From NCBI GenBank assembly GCA_014529385.2, contig CM043960.1:23808396-23872395 (forward strand): DNA of 64,000 nucleotides, written 5' to 3'. How positions within the stretch are numbered: position 1 is the stretch's first letter; each line of letters starts with the position of its first letter. A program made the position numbers and the translations under genes. Source of the DNA: Adiantum capillus-veneris (Eukaryota > Streptophyta > Polypodiopsida > Polypodiales > Pteridaceae). Of the stretch, positions 54,972 to 64,000 are shown one piece after another. The notes under the pieces are model-generated. The model saw only the letters and a list, made by a program, of their open reading frames with translations. It did no database searches and was not told where the DNA came from.

Positions 54972-56573
54972 TATACAGGAGCTACAAAGCAGCTACAAGC
55001 GGGAAAAACAAAGAAAAACAAAAATTATATTACAAGGGCAGTGTCTTACATGATTTTGCAATTTTTTATGTTTGATTGCGGATATTGATAATATTTATGC
55101 CCTTATATACCTTGTTTTGCAACAAGAAGAGATCAAATGATGAATTTGGGTCTCTAGATGTGTAAATATCACTAAATAAGAGTGTTTTTGGAGCTAAAAA
55201 GTGGAAAAAAGTGGTAATCCAAGTCCAAAAATCACAAAGAAGTGTATATTCATATACACAGGGTTACCAGCTATTTATCGTGTATGTTTGGAATTTTTTG
55301 GCTTCAATTTGCTATTTTCCTTTATTTTTTATGATTTTCTTAATAAAAATAAAAGAAAAATAAAAAAGCAGGTGAAATGAGATCGGAAAAAAGAAAAGAA
55401 TAGACGGTGATGATCCTAATGACAAGGGCAACCCATGGTAAAAATGGGGTACAATTCTGAAAAAGTTGCGGAAAGCCCGAAATGACAGAATTTTGGCAAA
55501 GTGGACAAATTTCTCAGAAACAGGTCAAACGGAGTCCAAATTGAGAAATTTCAAATCCTAAAGTGCATTTCACGACGAGATAGGAGCACATGTCAAATTT
55601 GGTAACAAGTGATCCGGGAAGCCCGAAGTTAAGTATTTTTCACTTCACTATCAAGCTCATTTCCACTATTACCTTCTTGGAGAGAGCAAAGAGCACACAG
55701 GAGCATCCGGCCTTCTACCGCCTTCTACGACTGCTACGAGAGCTCAGAGGACACCAGACATGAGAGGTAGACTCGTTGCCATAAGCTTTTGATGCTTATC
55801 GTTAACTTTTGTCGCGAAAACTCACCAAAACCAAGAAACAAGAGCAGACGGGGAATGGGGAAGAACGCTAGGTAGGGGCACAACCGCCTAACCAAACCTT
55901 GCAAGAACTTAGAGGTGGGTTACCCTAGTATAGGAGATGAGTTTCTAGCACTCAAAGCTCGAGAAAGAATGACTGGAAAAACCCTAGGTCAACAGAGCCT
56001 GCAAGAGGCAAACAGAAAAAAGTTGTCGGAACGACACAAAACTTCTCAGGAAGCTTAACAACATCGAGGGAAATGCAACCATGGAGTATCTCCAGGTTTG
56101 GATCACCAAAAGTAGGTCGGAACAACCGATTCGGCTGCGGACACACAACGCGTCATTTTGGCATAACGGCTAAAATTGACGACCAAATGACATGAAACTT
56201 CACAAGCAGTTTCAACTATACATGGATGACTTATGTTTGCAAGCAAAACCCAAAAGAAAGCTGATTCACTTACCGATGGTGAAAAAGACGCTTTCGAGCA
56301 ACCAAATGGATAAAGATGGAGAACGGGGAGCCAAAGTCAAGTCCAACCAACTGGATGGCTTCGCAACATATCAAATGAGCTGGAAATGCAACTCTCAAGA
56401 AGAAAAGTTGAAGAAATTCAACTCCAAGGCAAAAAGACGACTTCGGAGACTGAAATGTCTATAAGGGGGATTTTTAGCTAAACTGATGACTTTTTAAGTT
56501 GAAAACTAGTTAGCAGGGCTTAGGGCTCTAGCACAAAGCATTCTTTGCACAAAAAGACCAACATTTCAAAAAT
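54972..56573 (+). other. Non-coding interval of element B with a conserved block
   Basis: No supported ORF; a 90-codon frame at 56192-56464 has no clear counterpart in A. About 55500-55830 is conserved with A 35270-35600 as islands: GGAGTCCAAAT, AGGAGCACATGTCAAATTT, TGGAGAGAGC, CTTCTACGA, GACATGAGAGGTAG and TGTCGCGAAAAC. It could be a promoter or leader for ORF3. Confidence 0.65.
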
Positions 56574-57585
56574 AGACATCATACGCGTATGATGTCTCAC
56601 AGCATGATTTTCACATCCATTTCAACATTTGAGTGCATAGCCTCATTCCACATGTTAATCACATCCTATGAACCAAGTATCATGAGAATTGGAGTTAGAA
56701 AACCCAAGGAAAACCAAAAAGACGCAAAGTAGGCCATAAAATTGAGTTTTGGTCCTAATTTTGTAAAAAATAACTCCAAACTCATTGAAACTTTGTAGGA
56801 TTGTTGATTAACACATCTACAAGCTATCTGGAACCAAAAAGCACCATTTTGCCACAAAAGACATCATACGCGTATGATGTCTATTTGCACTTACAGAGCC
56901 AAAAATGCTCACTTGTCATCATACATCCATTATATATATCTAATACATGCTACATATGAAGTTTGGAACCATTTGGTCAAGTGGATCACCCCATTAGCCC
57001 AATTAAGAGAAAATCCTTCATACAAAGCCTATTTTTGTCCCAAATCCAACATATTCAAGTCCAAACCAAGATTTGAGTATAAACAGTCCTTCACTAGCAC
57101 ATGGAGAGTCCACAGAACCAATCCCATGAAAAATTGATGAAAAAGACATCATACGCGTATGATGTCTCCAGAGCCATTTTTAGTCCAAAATCTATCCAAA
57201 CTTCATAAATCCACTGAATAAGCCTATCTAAAGCCAAATCCAAGCTTATAGAGAAAATTGGTCCAAAAATGCACCAAAAGACATCATACGCGTATGATGT
57301 CTCACTATGTGATTTTGGCATCTAAGGGCTTCAACCACCAAACAGAAGTGTTCTACATGCCATTTGAAAGTAATCCACCAAGTTTTACCCAATTTGGATC
57401 ATAAAATCCATTTCCCTTTCAAAATTTTGCCAAGAGCCTGAACTGGACTAAACTGGCCAAAACTTGACCAAATGGTATCCAAACTCAAATCCAAGCATAT
57501 GACACTCATGTATACACTATCAGCTACAAGCACAACCAATATGAAGTCATTCTGACACAAAAGACATCATACGCGTATGATGTCT
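56574..57585 (+). repeat. Element B palindrome array before ORF3 (5 sites)
   Basis: Five perfect 24-bp palindromes start at 56574, 56859, 57144, 57279 and 57562, with core CATCATACGCGTATGATG. Spacings are 285, 285, 135 and 283 bp. The last site ends 166 bp before the ORF3 ATG. Sequence between sites differs from unit to unit, apart from an A-rich run just before each site. Confidence 0.97.
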
Positions 57586-57751
57586 CAAGCATGTTTTTGA
57601 GCCCTGTTTGCATATTTTTTCACTTACATTGCATCCTTAGGCCCTGAATAGCTCATGTTTCAATTTTCAAGTCATTTGAATAGTTAAAAGCTTCATTTCG
57701 GCTTTCAGTACTAAAAAGACGCTAACTTCTGAAATTGGAGTTACAGGATCC

Positions 57752-60700
57752 ATGGATTCCGCTAAGTCATCGGCAACTAAGAGAAAAAGACCAACCATCA
57801 AGGATGCTCTTGCAGAAGCAGAACCTTTTGATATTCCAACAGAAACCCTCAAGCCAACCAAGACTTGGATGGAGGAAGCAGTACTAGAAAAGGAGGGAAT
57901 AAAGATCTACCAGGGGACTTTCAGAGATCCTCAAGGGCAATCGGTCGATGTGCCTATGATCCCACGAGAATTAGTGGATTATAGCAGATCAGAGAACATA
58001 AGCAAATACCTGGAAAAGGCTGACTTACACAGGTTCTTCACCTCGAGACCATCAGGTGTAGACACAAGAAGAGTGTATGAGTTGGCAACATCCATTCAGA
58101 AGGATGGGAAAGCCACGTTGACAGCCATGGATGGAGAAACAGTTGAAGTACAGATCACTCCACAGCTCATTGCAGATGCATTGAAGCTGCACAACAAAGG
58201 GAGTTCTGTCAGAGAAAGAAGGGAGGCCATAGAGGTCTATGGATCAAAGAAACAAAATACAACCTACGGAGATATGGCAGATCAACGAGCGGCAACCCTT
58301 TGCCGATTATACAACCAGTTTTTCCATGTGTGCAGCAAAAGACCGCAGAAGTATACTACACCCCCCCATGCCATTGCGACAACCATCACATGGGCACTGA
58401 AGAGCAACGTGCCAAAAGAGGTGAATTATGCTCAATACATCCACGATCAAGTAATCGCCATGCACAACCAGAAACCAAAGTACATAGGAGGAGGAGAAAT
58501 CCTAACAAGAATCGCTTATGAAGCTATTGGAGCTAGGGATCAAGGGCCACAAATTCCCTCCCAGAATGAGTGGCTTAGAGAAGCCGATGAGGAGGAAGAA
58601 CAGCAAGAAGTGTCCAAGAGGGCGTCCACAAGAGCACGCCGAAAACTAGAAATAGTTTCAGAACCTGAAGAGGCCGTGGACGAGCCGCTCAAGAAGAAAG
58701 TGAAGAAGAAGGCCGATCCCAAGCAAACCAAAAGTCAAAAAGCCGCAAGAATGGAAAGGCTGGTGGAGCAGTTTAGAGCGGAAAGAGCTCTAAAGGGGGA
58801 CTTCGAAGAAATGTGGGTGCCAGACCCCAGTAAAGTCGGAACCAGCTTAGCCAGGCCACATGTTGATCAATATGATCAATATATTAGAGCTTATGAGGAG
58901 TCGGAGGCCATATTGGAGCAGAATCCTGTCGAGCCTTATACTGAAGAGGAAGTACAGCTTTTAAAAGCTGAGCTGCAAAAGGACGACAAGGGGAAGAAGA
59001 AAGCAGAGGAGTCTACTGATCCTCAAGAGAAAGAAGGGCAAGCAAACAAAGGGAAAGCCAAGATGACTGAGGACAATCAGCCCTCTTTTACTGTTGTACC
59101 AAGCCAGAAGAAGATGGAAATTATTGTGGAGGAAACCACAATAGAAATAAAAACAGAAGTTATGGAAAAGCCGGAGGCCAGGACCAAGGAAAAGAAGATA
59201 GATCCAGTTCAGCAAAAGAAAGATGATTATGAGGATCTGGTCGCGACCGGATACAGTGAAGAAGAGGCCCTGGAGGCAGTTTATGGGATATCCCTACGGA
59301 AACAAGATGATCGGAAAGGGACGAAAGAAAAGACAAAGGGTACAATGGAGAGTGAAAGGAAAATGGACGAGCCGAAGCCATTGGAGGTGGTGGCAGAAAG
59401 AGCTGTCAAGTTGACAGATGAAGATGAAAAAGACATGCATATGGTGCATGAACTGCTCAGCAAGATTAAAGAAAGATCCAGAGCAAAGGAAGTAGCACTT
59501 GAGACAGCAAAACAAAAGGAAGCAGAGTTGCAGAAGAAGTTAGAGAATGCTATGACTGAATCTGAAAGTCATAAAGCATTACTCTACGACGCAGAAAACG
59601 AGAGGGACGGCTTGATACTCCAACTAGCCGAAGCTTCAAGAGAGGTAACAAGCTCACAGGAAGCAAAGGAGCGAATAGAAGATGAGTTGGAGGCAGCCAA
59701 GGATGAGCTCATTGAGCTAAGGGAAAGAGTCGAACTTCAAGAAAGATCAATCATGAGACTCAGGACCACCCCTAGAGCTAGCAGAGCAGGAACAGAACAA
59801 GAGGGAGCCCTCGTACCAGCTCTGGAAGATCAGGTAAGAAGTCTGCAAAGAGAGCTGAGGTTAGAGCAAGTGCAAAGATTGCACATGGCAGAGGGATCAT
59901 TGGCTGCAGAGGAGCGGCTCACATCAGAAAACCAAACACTAAGGACAGAAAATGAGGCCCTCCGCAAACAGCTCCAAGACCTCCAAGAGCAACAAAGAAG
60001 AGAAACAAAGACACCACAAGAAGAAGCAGGGGGAGCAGCCATAGAGCTACCAGAAACTGGAGAGGCAACCACAATTGAAGATCCAGCCCCAGTTCAAGAA
60101 GTGGACTCAACTTCAGGAATCTCTGAAGAAGAAGAACAAAGGCTCCAGGACCAAATAGAAAAGTCAACAGAGGAAAGTGCCAAGGCGGAAATGGAATGGG
60201 AAAGGAGACTCCTCATCTCCATTAGACTTCAAGGTTTAGACACAAAAGTGCTCCATGAAGAGTGGATGCAACCAAGCCTGCCTTTCCCTCTGATGAAATT
60301 TGAAGTGATAAAGACGAAAAAGAGAATAGAGGAGGAGCAGTATGTCGCTCTTTACGAAGGCGACATCACAAAGGATGAACAATCAAAGAGGATTGTAGAC
60401 TCTCAACCTAGATGGAGGAAAGGTTGGCTGAACAAATACCCAGCCTACCTCATCTACTTGGTAGAGGCTCCAAAGGAGATTCGGGAGGATGCAACCTTCT
60501 GCCCGGTGCCAAGAGTCAGAAGCTGGAAAGAGCATGGCAGGATTGCAGAAAAGAAGCCAAATTGGCTTAATTACCCGAGGATGCCAGGACCAAAGACAGG
60601 AGAGAGAATAGGTAAAGCCTATATGGTGAAAACCCTAACGGGCACCATCAAACTCTTTACTGGCTCTCCTGACCTTTCGTGTCAGATGCTAAAGAAAATC

Positions 60701-61009
60701 TGCCGGACTCTCTTAGCATGCATTGAAGTGTTCGCGCCAGATAAAGCCACGACCTCGAGTCTACTATCGACGGCCGACACAGTGACGGATATGATGTATG
60801 ATCTTTCATTGCAACCTTCACCAAAAGTGTTACATCTCTTGTACCAAAGAATTATGTTTTTGCCTAGCTTCCACATGCAAACATTCGAAGAAGCTTTCTA
60901 CACCGGCTTTTTCACTCACGAAAGCAAAATATTCGGCCCAACCTTGACCATCGGCAACCTACGCTACGAATCACAATTGCAGATGCTCAAGACGACAGGA
61001 CTCTATTGA
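57752..61009 (+). CDS. ORF3: conserved protein of unknown function (1085 aa) of element B
   Basis: It begins at a true ATG and has no stop or frameshift. N-terminal part (about 1-260): a basic KRKRP patch at 11-15, then a globular domain with VDVPMIPRELVDY, VQITPQLIADALKL and KRPQKYTTPPHAIATT. Its pattern loosely recalls the 'putative plant transposon protein' domains carried by other plant retroelements; that is inference. Middle (about 300-800): highly charged, with long heptad-like stretches that predict coiled coil and so self-association. C-terminal part (about 820-1085): a second globular domain, best conserved with A (WRKGWLNKYPAYLIYLVEAP, YMVKTLTGTIKLFTGSPDL, IMFLPSFH). It has no polymerase, protease or envelope features and no clear signal peptide or membrane segment. 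Its own palindrome-bearing leader suggests separate expression. Confidence 0.85.
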   Translation: MDSAKSSATKRKRPTIKDALAEAEPFDIPTETLKPTKTWMEEAVLEKEGIKIYQGTFRDPQGQSVDVPMIPRELVDYSRSENISKYLEKADLHRFFTSRPSGVDTRRVYELATSIQKDGKATLTAMDGETVEVQITPQLIADALKLHNKGSSVRERREAIEVYGSKKQNTTYGDMADQRAATLCRLYNQFFHVCSKRPQKYTTPPHAIATTITWALKSNVPKEVNYAQYIHDQVIAMHNQKPKYIGGGEILTRIAYEAIGARDQGPQIPSQNEWLREADEEEEQQEVSKRASTRARRKLEIVSEPEEAVDEPLKKKVKKKADPKQTKSQKAARMERLVEQFRAERALKGDFEEMWVPDPSKVGTSLARPHVDQYDQYIRAYEESEAILEQNPVEPYTEEEVQLLKAELQKDDKGKKKAEESTDPQEKEGQANKGKAKMTEDNQPSFTVVPSQKKMEIIVEETTIEIKTEVMEKPEARTKEKKIDPVQQKKDDYEDLVATGYSEEEALEAVYGISLRKQDDRKGTKEKTKGTMESERKMDEPKPLEVVAERAVKLTDEDEKDMHMVHELLSKIKERSRAKEVALETAKQKEAELQKKLENAMTESESHKALLYDAENERDGLILQLAEASREVTSSQEAKERIEDELEAAKDELIELRERVELQERSIMRLRTTPRASRAGTEQEGALVPALEDQVRSLQRELRLEQVQRLHMAEGSLAAEERLTSENQTLRTENEALRKQLQDLQEQQRRETKTPQEEAGGAAIELPETGEATTIEDPAPVQEVDSTSGISEEEEQRLQDQIEKSTEESAKAEMEWERRLLISIRLQGLDTKVLHEEWMQPSLPFPLMKFEVIKTKKRIEEEQYVALYEGDITKDEQSKRIVDSQPRWRKGWLNKYPAYLIYLVEAPKEIREDATFCPVPRVRSWKEHGRIAEKKPNWLNYPRMPGPKTGERIGKAYMVKTLTGTIKLFTGSPDLSCQMLKKICRTLLACIEVFAPDKATTSSLLSTADTVTDMMYDLSLQPSPKVLHLLYQRIMFLPSFHMQTFEEAFYTGFFTHESKIFGPTLTIGNLRYESQLQMLKTTGLY

Positions 61010-61022
61010 TCAAGCCTAAAAG

Positions 61023-61042
61023 TCATGTCAGGGACGACATGA
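61023..61042 (+). other. Conserved inverted repeat between ORF3 and the 3' PPT (B)
   Basis: TCATGTC, six bases, GACATGA. The counterpart in A is at 21183-21200 with the same position and a nearly identical loop (AGGGAC against GGGGAC). Confidence 0.78.
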
Positions 61043-61046
61043 ATTT

Positions 61047-61058
61047 GGAGGGGGGGAG
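61047..61058 (+). other. Element B 3' polypurine tract
   Basis: GGAGGGGGGGAG directly before the 3' LTR. Confidence 0.95.
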
Positions 61059-61999
61059 TGTTGAGCCAGCAGAGGATCACACCCGCATTTTTGCTCACAC
61101 CCATCATTTTGTAACCATTGATTGTAATAAATGTCTTTTCGACATTAATTTTGATTTGAGCCATTCACTAAGTAACGGGACTCAATTGAGTTTCCAGCTT
61201 GTAATCCCGACGTAATTTCACCTGCTGATGTAAATAATTAGAGATGTTTTCACCTGCAAGGCTGAGGTATATAAGCCAAAGTTTTGTAACCTAAAAAAAA
61301 AAGAGATTCAATTATTAATCAAGGTGAGTTTTGAGCGTCGTGACTGTGTCTGAGAGAGAGAGAGTGAGAGAGAGTCTTATCTCCTTGCTACGCGAGCTAC
61401 GGGACCGCCATTGGAGAAGCGACACCGCCATTGTGTTAGCAACGGTGAGAGCTACGCACAGATACCAAGAGTGCGCGCTATCGGCTTCTACGTGAGGTAA
61501 GTTCCTATGAGCTTCGGTGTGAGTTTTCTTCCAACTCGTGTGTCGAAATAGAGCGTGCAGCATATCTATAGAACCACAACGAGTAGAGCTACACATTAGT
61601 ACCATCGGGGTCAAGTTTCGATCACCTGTATTTTTCGGCCTGTCTTCATACGCGTTTACCGCACGGAGTGGTTATAGGTTGATTTTGCAGTTCAAGTCTT
61701 TAGGGTGTTGTTCTTACCTAGTGTATAGACTTCCCCTTGAGTTTGAGATTGATTCGATGATTCTAGATCCTGTTTCATATAGCATTCGTTCGTAGTACGG
61801 ATTCAGTCACTTGCATATTTTAGAACTTAGATTTGATTTCCTTAGTAGTGATTGTCATTAGAAGGTCGAGTAGGTGATTTGACACCCACCTAGTTGTTTC
61901 CATGCGCCTGCGGGTCAAGCTTCGTCCTCGTCTGACAAATTCTGTTGTTGGTTGAGTTCTCGCTATTTAGCTTCCGCTAGCGGCGTAACCGCCTTAACA
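61059..61999 (+). repeat. Element B 3' LTR
   Basis: 941 bp, TGTTGAGCCAGC to GCCTTAACA, followed by the GGGAG duplication at 62000-62004. Confidence 0.97.
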
Positions 62000-62192
62000 G
62001 GGAGTGTAGCATTTCATAATTCTTTGCATTTAGTCATTACCACACATGTGCTTTCTCTTTCTCTTATGCTTTCTTACCTTATGATTGAGCTTGCTACCTC
62101 TTTGATATTTTATTTTGCATGCACATTCTTCCTTGAAAGTCTACCACAACATGGCTTTGTTCAGGATGATAAAGCTTAGGAAGGGGGGAATC

Positions 62193-62950
62193 TTAGTATC
62201 ACCAAACAAAAAGCAATGGACGACCTTTAGTGATGATATTTTAGTATACAATGCTTTATTTTTTGACAGATATATCATTTGTATATGAACTTTTAATGTA
62301 GTTATAGGCTCTACATGAGTTCTAGATTGTATAATTGATGCTACCATGATGCCTAGGAGATGTAGAGATGCACACAGTTGTATGCATCTCATGGGCGATC
62401 CGACATGTTATTGATGCCCTAGGTATAAAAGTGAAAGTTAGGTCATTTTGAATTATCCTCTTGAGAGTAGAGCTTTCATGGAAAGCTTGTAAAGAAGGTG
62501 GATATGGTGATGCTTGTAGTGGATCTCTCTCTTGTACTTCCACTCTTTCTATGGCATGAAATGGAAAGCTAAGTGCTCTTGTTCTTCTATCTCTTTGTCA
62601 TTTGTGTTAATGGTGTGTGACTAAGTGCTAATTAGTCTCTAACTATTGCTTCTCACTCTCATTTATTCTATCTTTCACTTGATTTATGAGCTCATTGAGC
62701 TTTTGATCTATATGTGTGAGTGATTGATGAGAGTGGCACCATTGTCCTCTTGATTTGTGAGGTCAGAGTAGATTAGAGAGTAAGCATTGAGTAGCGCTCT
62801 CTATTAGCCTTGCATTCCCTTCTTCTTCTCTCTCTTAATTAGGATCCTCTTCTTTCATATTCTGTTGACTCTATGCCTCCGTGCACTAGCCGAGTTTTGA
62901 TCCATCAGGTTGACATTATTTTAGTGGATTGACCTATGCTAAAACCTCCC
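62193..62950 (+). repeat. Direct repeat, putative 3' LTR of element C
   Basis: About 85% like 14634-15425. It is preceded by a purine tract AGGAAGGGGGGAA at about 62178-62191. The stretch 62005-62192 before it is element C interior without a gene. Confidence 0.65.
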
Positions 62951-63888
<938 letters not shown>

Positions 63889-64000
63889 AAGTAACAGGAC
63901 TTGAGTTCAAGACGTGTCGGATCTAGTGATAGCCGTTTTTTGGCTCTTCGTATTTTCCATAGTGAGCCACCTCACCCAAGCAAAAATCACTTTAACACTA

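Larger units (their letters stand above)
42966..61999 (+). mobile_element. Element B: 19-kb Tat/OTA-like Ty3/gypsy retrotransposon with ORF3 and palindromes
   Basis: LTRs at 42966-43907 and 61059-61999 differ at about six positions by eye (0.6%), and GGGAG flanks both ends (42961-42965, 62000-62004). The inside holds PBS, leader, ORF1-Gag, a small ORF, protease, linker, RT-RNase H-integrase, second protease with W-repeat tail, internal PPT, conserved non-coding block, palindrome array, ORF3, inverted repeat and PPT. RT and integrase wording (MPFGLTNAPATFQ, YMDD, PEWSQYIVEYL) is closest to the Tat/OTA group I know. I see no second, archaeal-type RNase H and no chromodomain. Frame changes in gag and between protease and RT may make this copy non-autonomous despite its youth. 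Confidence 0.95.
14634..62950 (+). mobile_element. Old coding-poor LTR element C (LARD-like), host of elements A and B
   Basis: Direct repeats of about 0.78 kb at 14634-15425 and 62193-62950 are about 85% alike by eye. An A/G-rich AGGAAGGGGGGAA tract lies just before the right copy, which suggests plus orientation. Removing A, B and their target duplications leaves an element of about 8.4 kb whose inside (15426-20229, 41109-42960, 62005-62192) has no RT, integrase or gag that I can recognise. That fits a large retrotransposon derivative. Exact LTR ends, PBS and target duplication were not resolved, so a diverged segmental repeat is an alternative. Confidence 0.6.

Noticed and set aside
24826-57585. 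Regularly spaced palindromic repeats as a CRISPR array
   Set aside because: The intervals are 125-290 bp, the sites lie inside plant retrotransposons, and there are no cas genes; a eukaryotic retroelement array is the right reading.
57752-61009. ORF3 as a retroviral-type envelope protein, as in some Athila elements
   Set aside because: No signal peptide, transmembrane segment or cysteine pattern; mostly charged with coiled-coil-like parts.

Overview
This window is repeat-rich land-plant nuclear DNA. I find no host gene, rRNA or tRNA gene. The evidence is a dense nest of plant-type LTR retrotransposons (Ty1/copia, chromodomain Ty3/gypsy and giant non-chromovirus Ty3/gypsy) separated by long (CT)n, (CA)n and (TA)n microsatellites. 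The very large elements and the copia protein style suggest a big, possibly non-angiosperm genome (fern, lycophyte or gymnosperm); that is an impression, not a demonstration.

Layout. 1-2144: decayed non-chromovirus gypsy pol, plus strand. 2260-4670: microsatellite-rich DNA with a possible LTR relic. 4824-13239: minus-strand, broken chromodomain-gypsy copy. It carries a solo copia LTR (5228-5913) and a full copia element (7556-13069, target duplication TTTTC). 13990-14310: another decayed reverse-transcriptase fragment. 14634-15425 and 62193-62950 are about 85% alike in direct orientation and look like the LTRs of an old, coding-poor element C. Two related giant elements sit inside C. Element A is at 20230-41103, minus strand, with duplication CTCGA. 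Element B is at 42966-61999, plus strand, 19.0 kb, with duplication GGGAG. A was later hit by an intact 8.8-kb chromovirus (25104-33910, duplication ATTTA, LTRs about 99% identical, one 1593-codon gag-pol).

Element B is the most informative object. Its order is LTR, PBS, 1.4-kb leader, Gag with an N-terminal extension, a small ORF, protease, RT, RNase H, two integrase zinc modules, integrase core, a second retropepsin, a tail of KQxWxxK repeats, and an internal polypurine tract. After that come a conserved non-coding block, a second 'leader', a 1085-codon ORF3 of unknown function, a small inverted repeat, the 3' PPT and the LTR. Element A is a relative that lost about 7.5 kb of gag-pol but kept ORF1, ORF3, both leaders, the internal PPT and the LTR signals.

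The candidate undescribed system is a set of 24-bp, almost perfect palindromes centred on ACGCGT in both A and B. They lie only in the gag leader and in the interval before ORF3. Spacing is strikingly fixed (about 285 bp and 125-135 bp, with the last site about 165 bp before the ORF3 ATG in both elements), although the DNA between sites has diverged. A and B differ at two symmetric palindrome positions, so symmetry is kept. This suggests a dimeric DNA-binding site or an RNA dimer/hairpin element, possibly linked to ORF3. The function is inference; the palindromes, spacing and symmetry are read directly.
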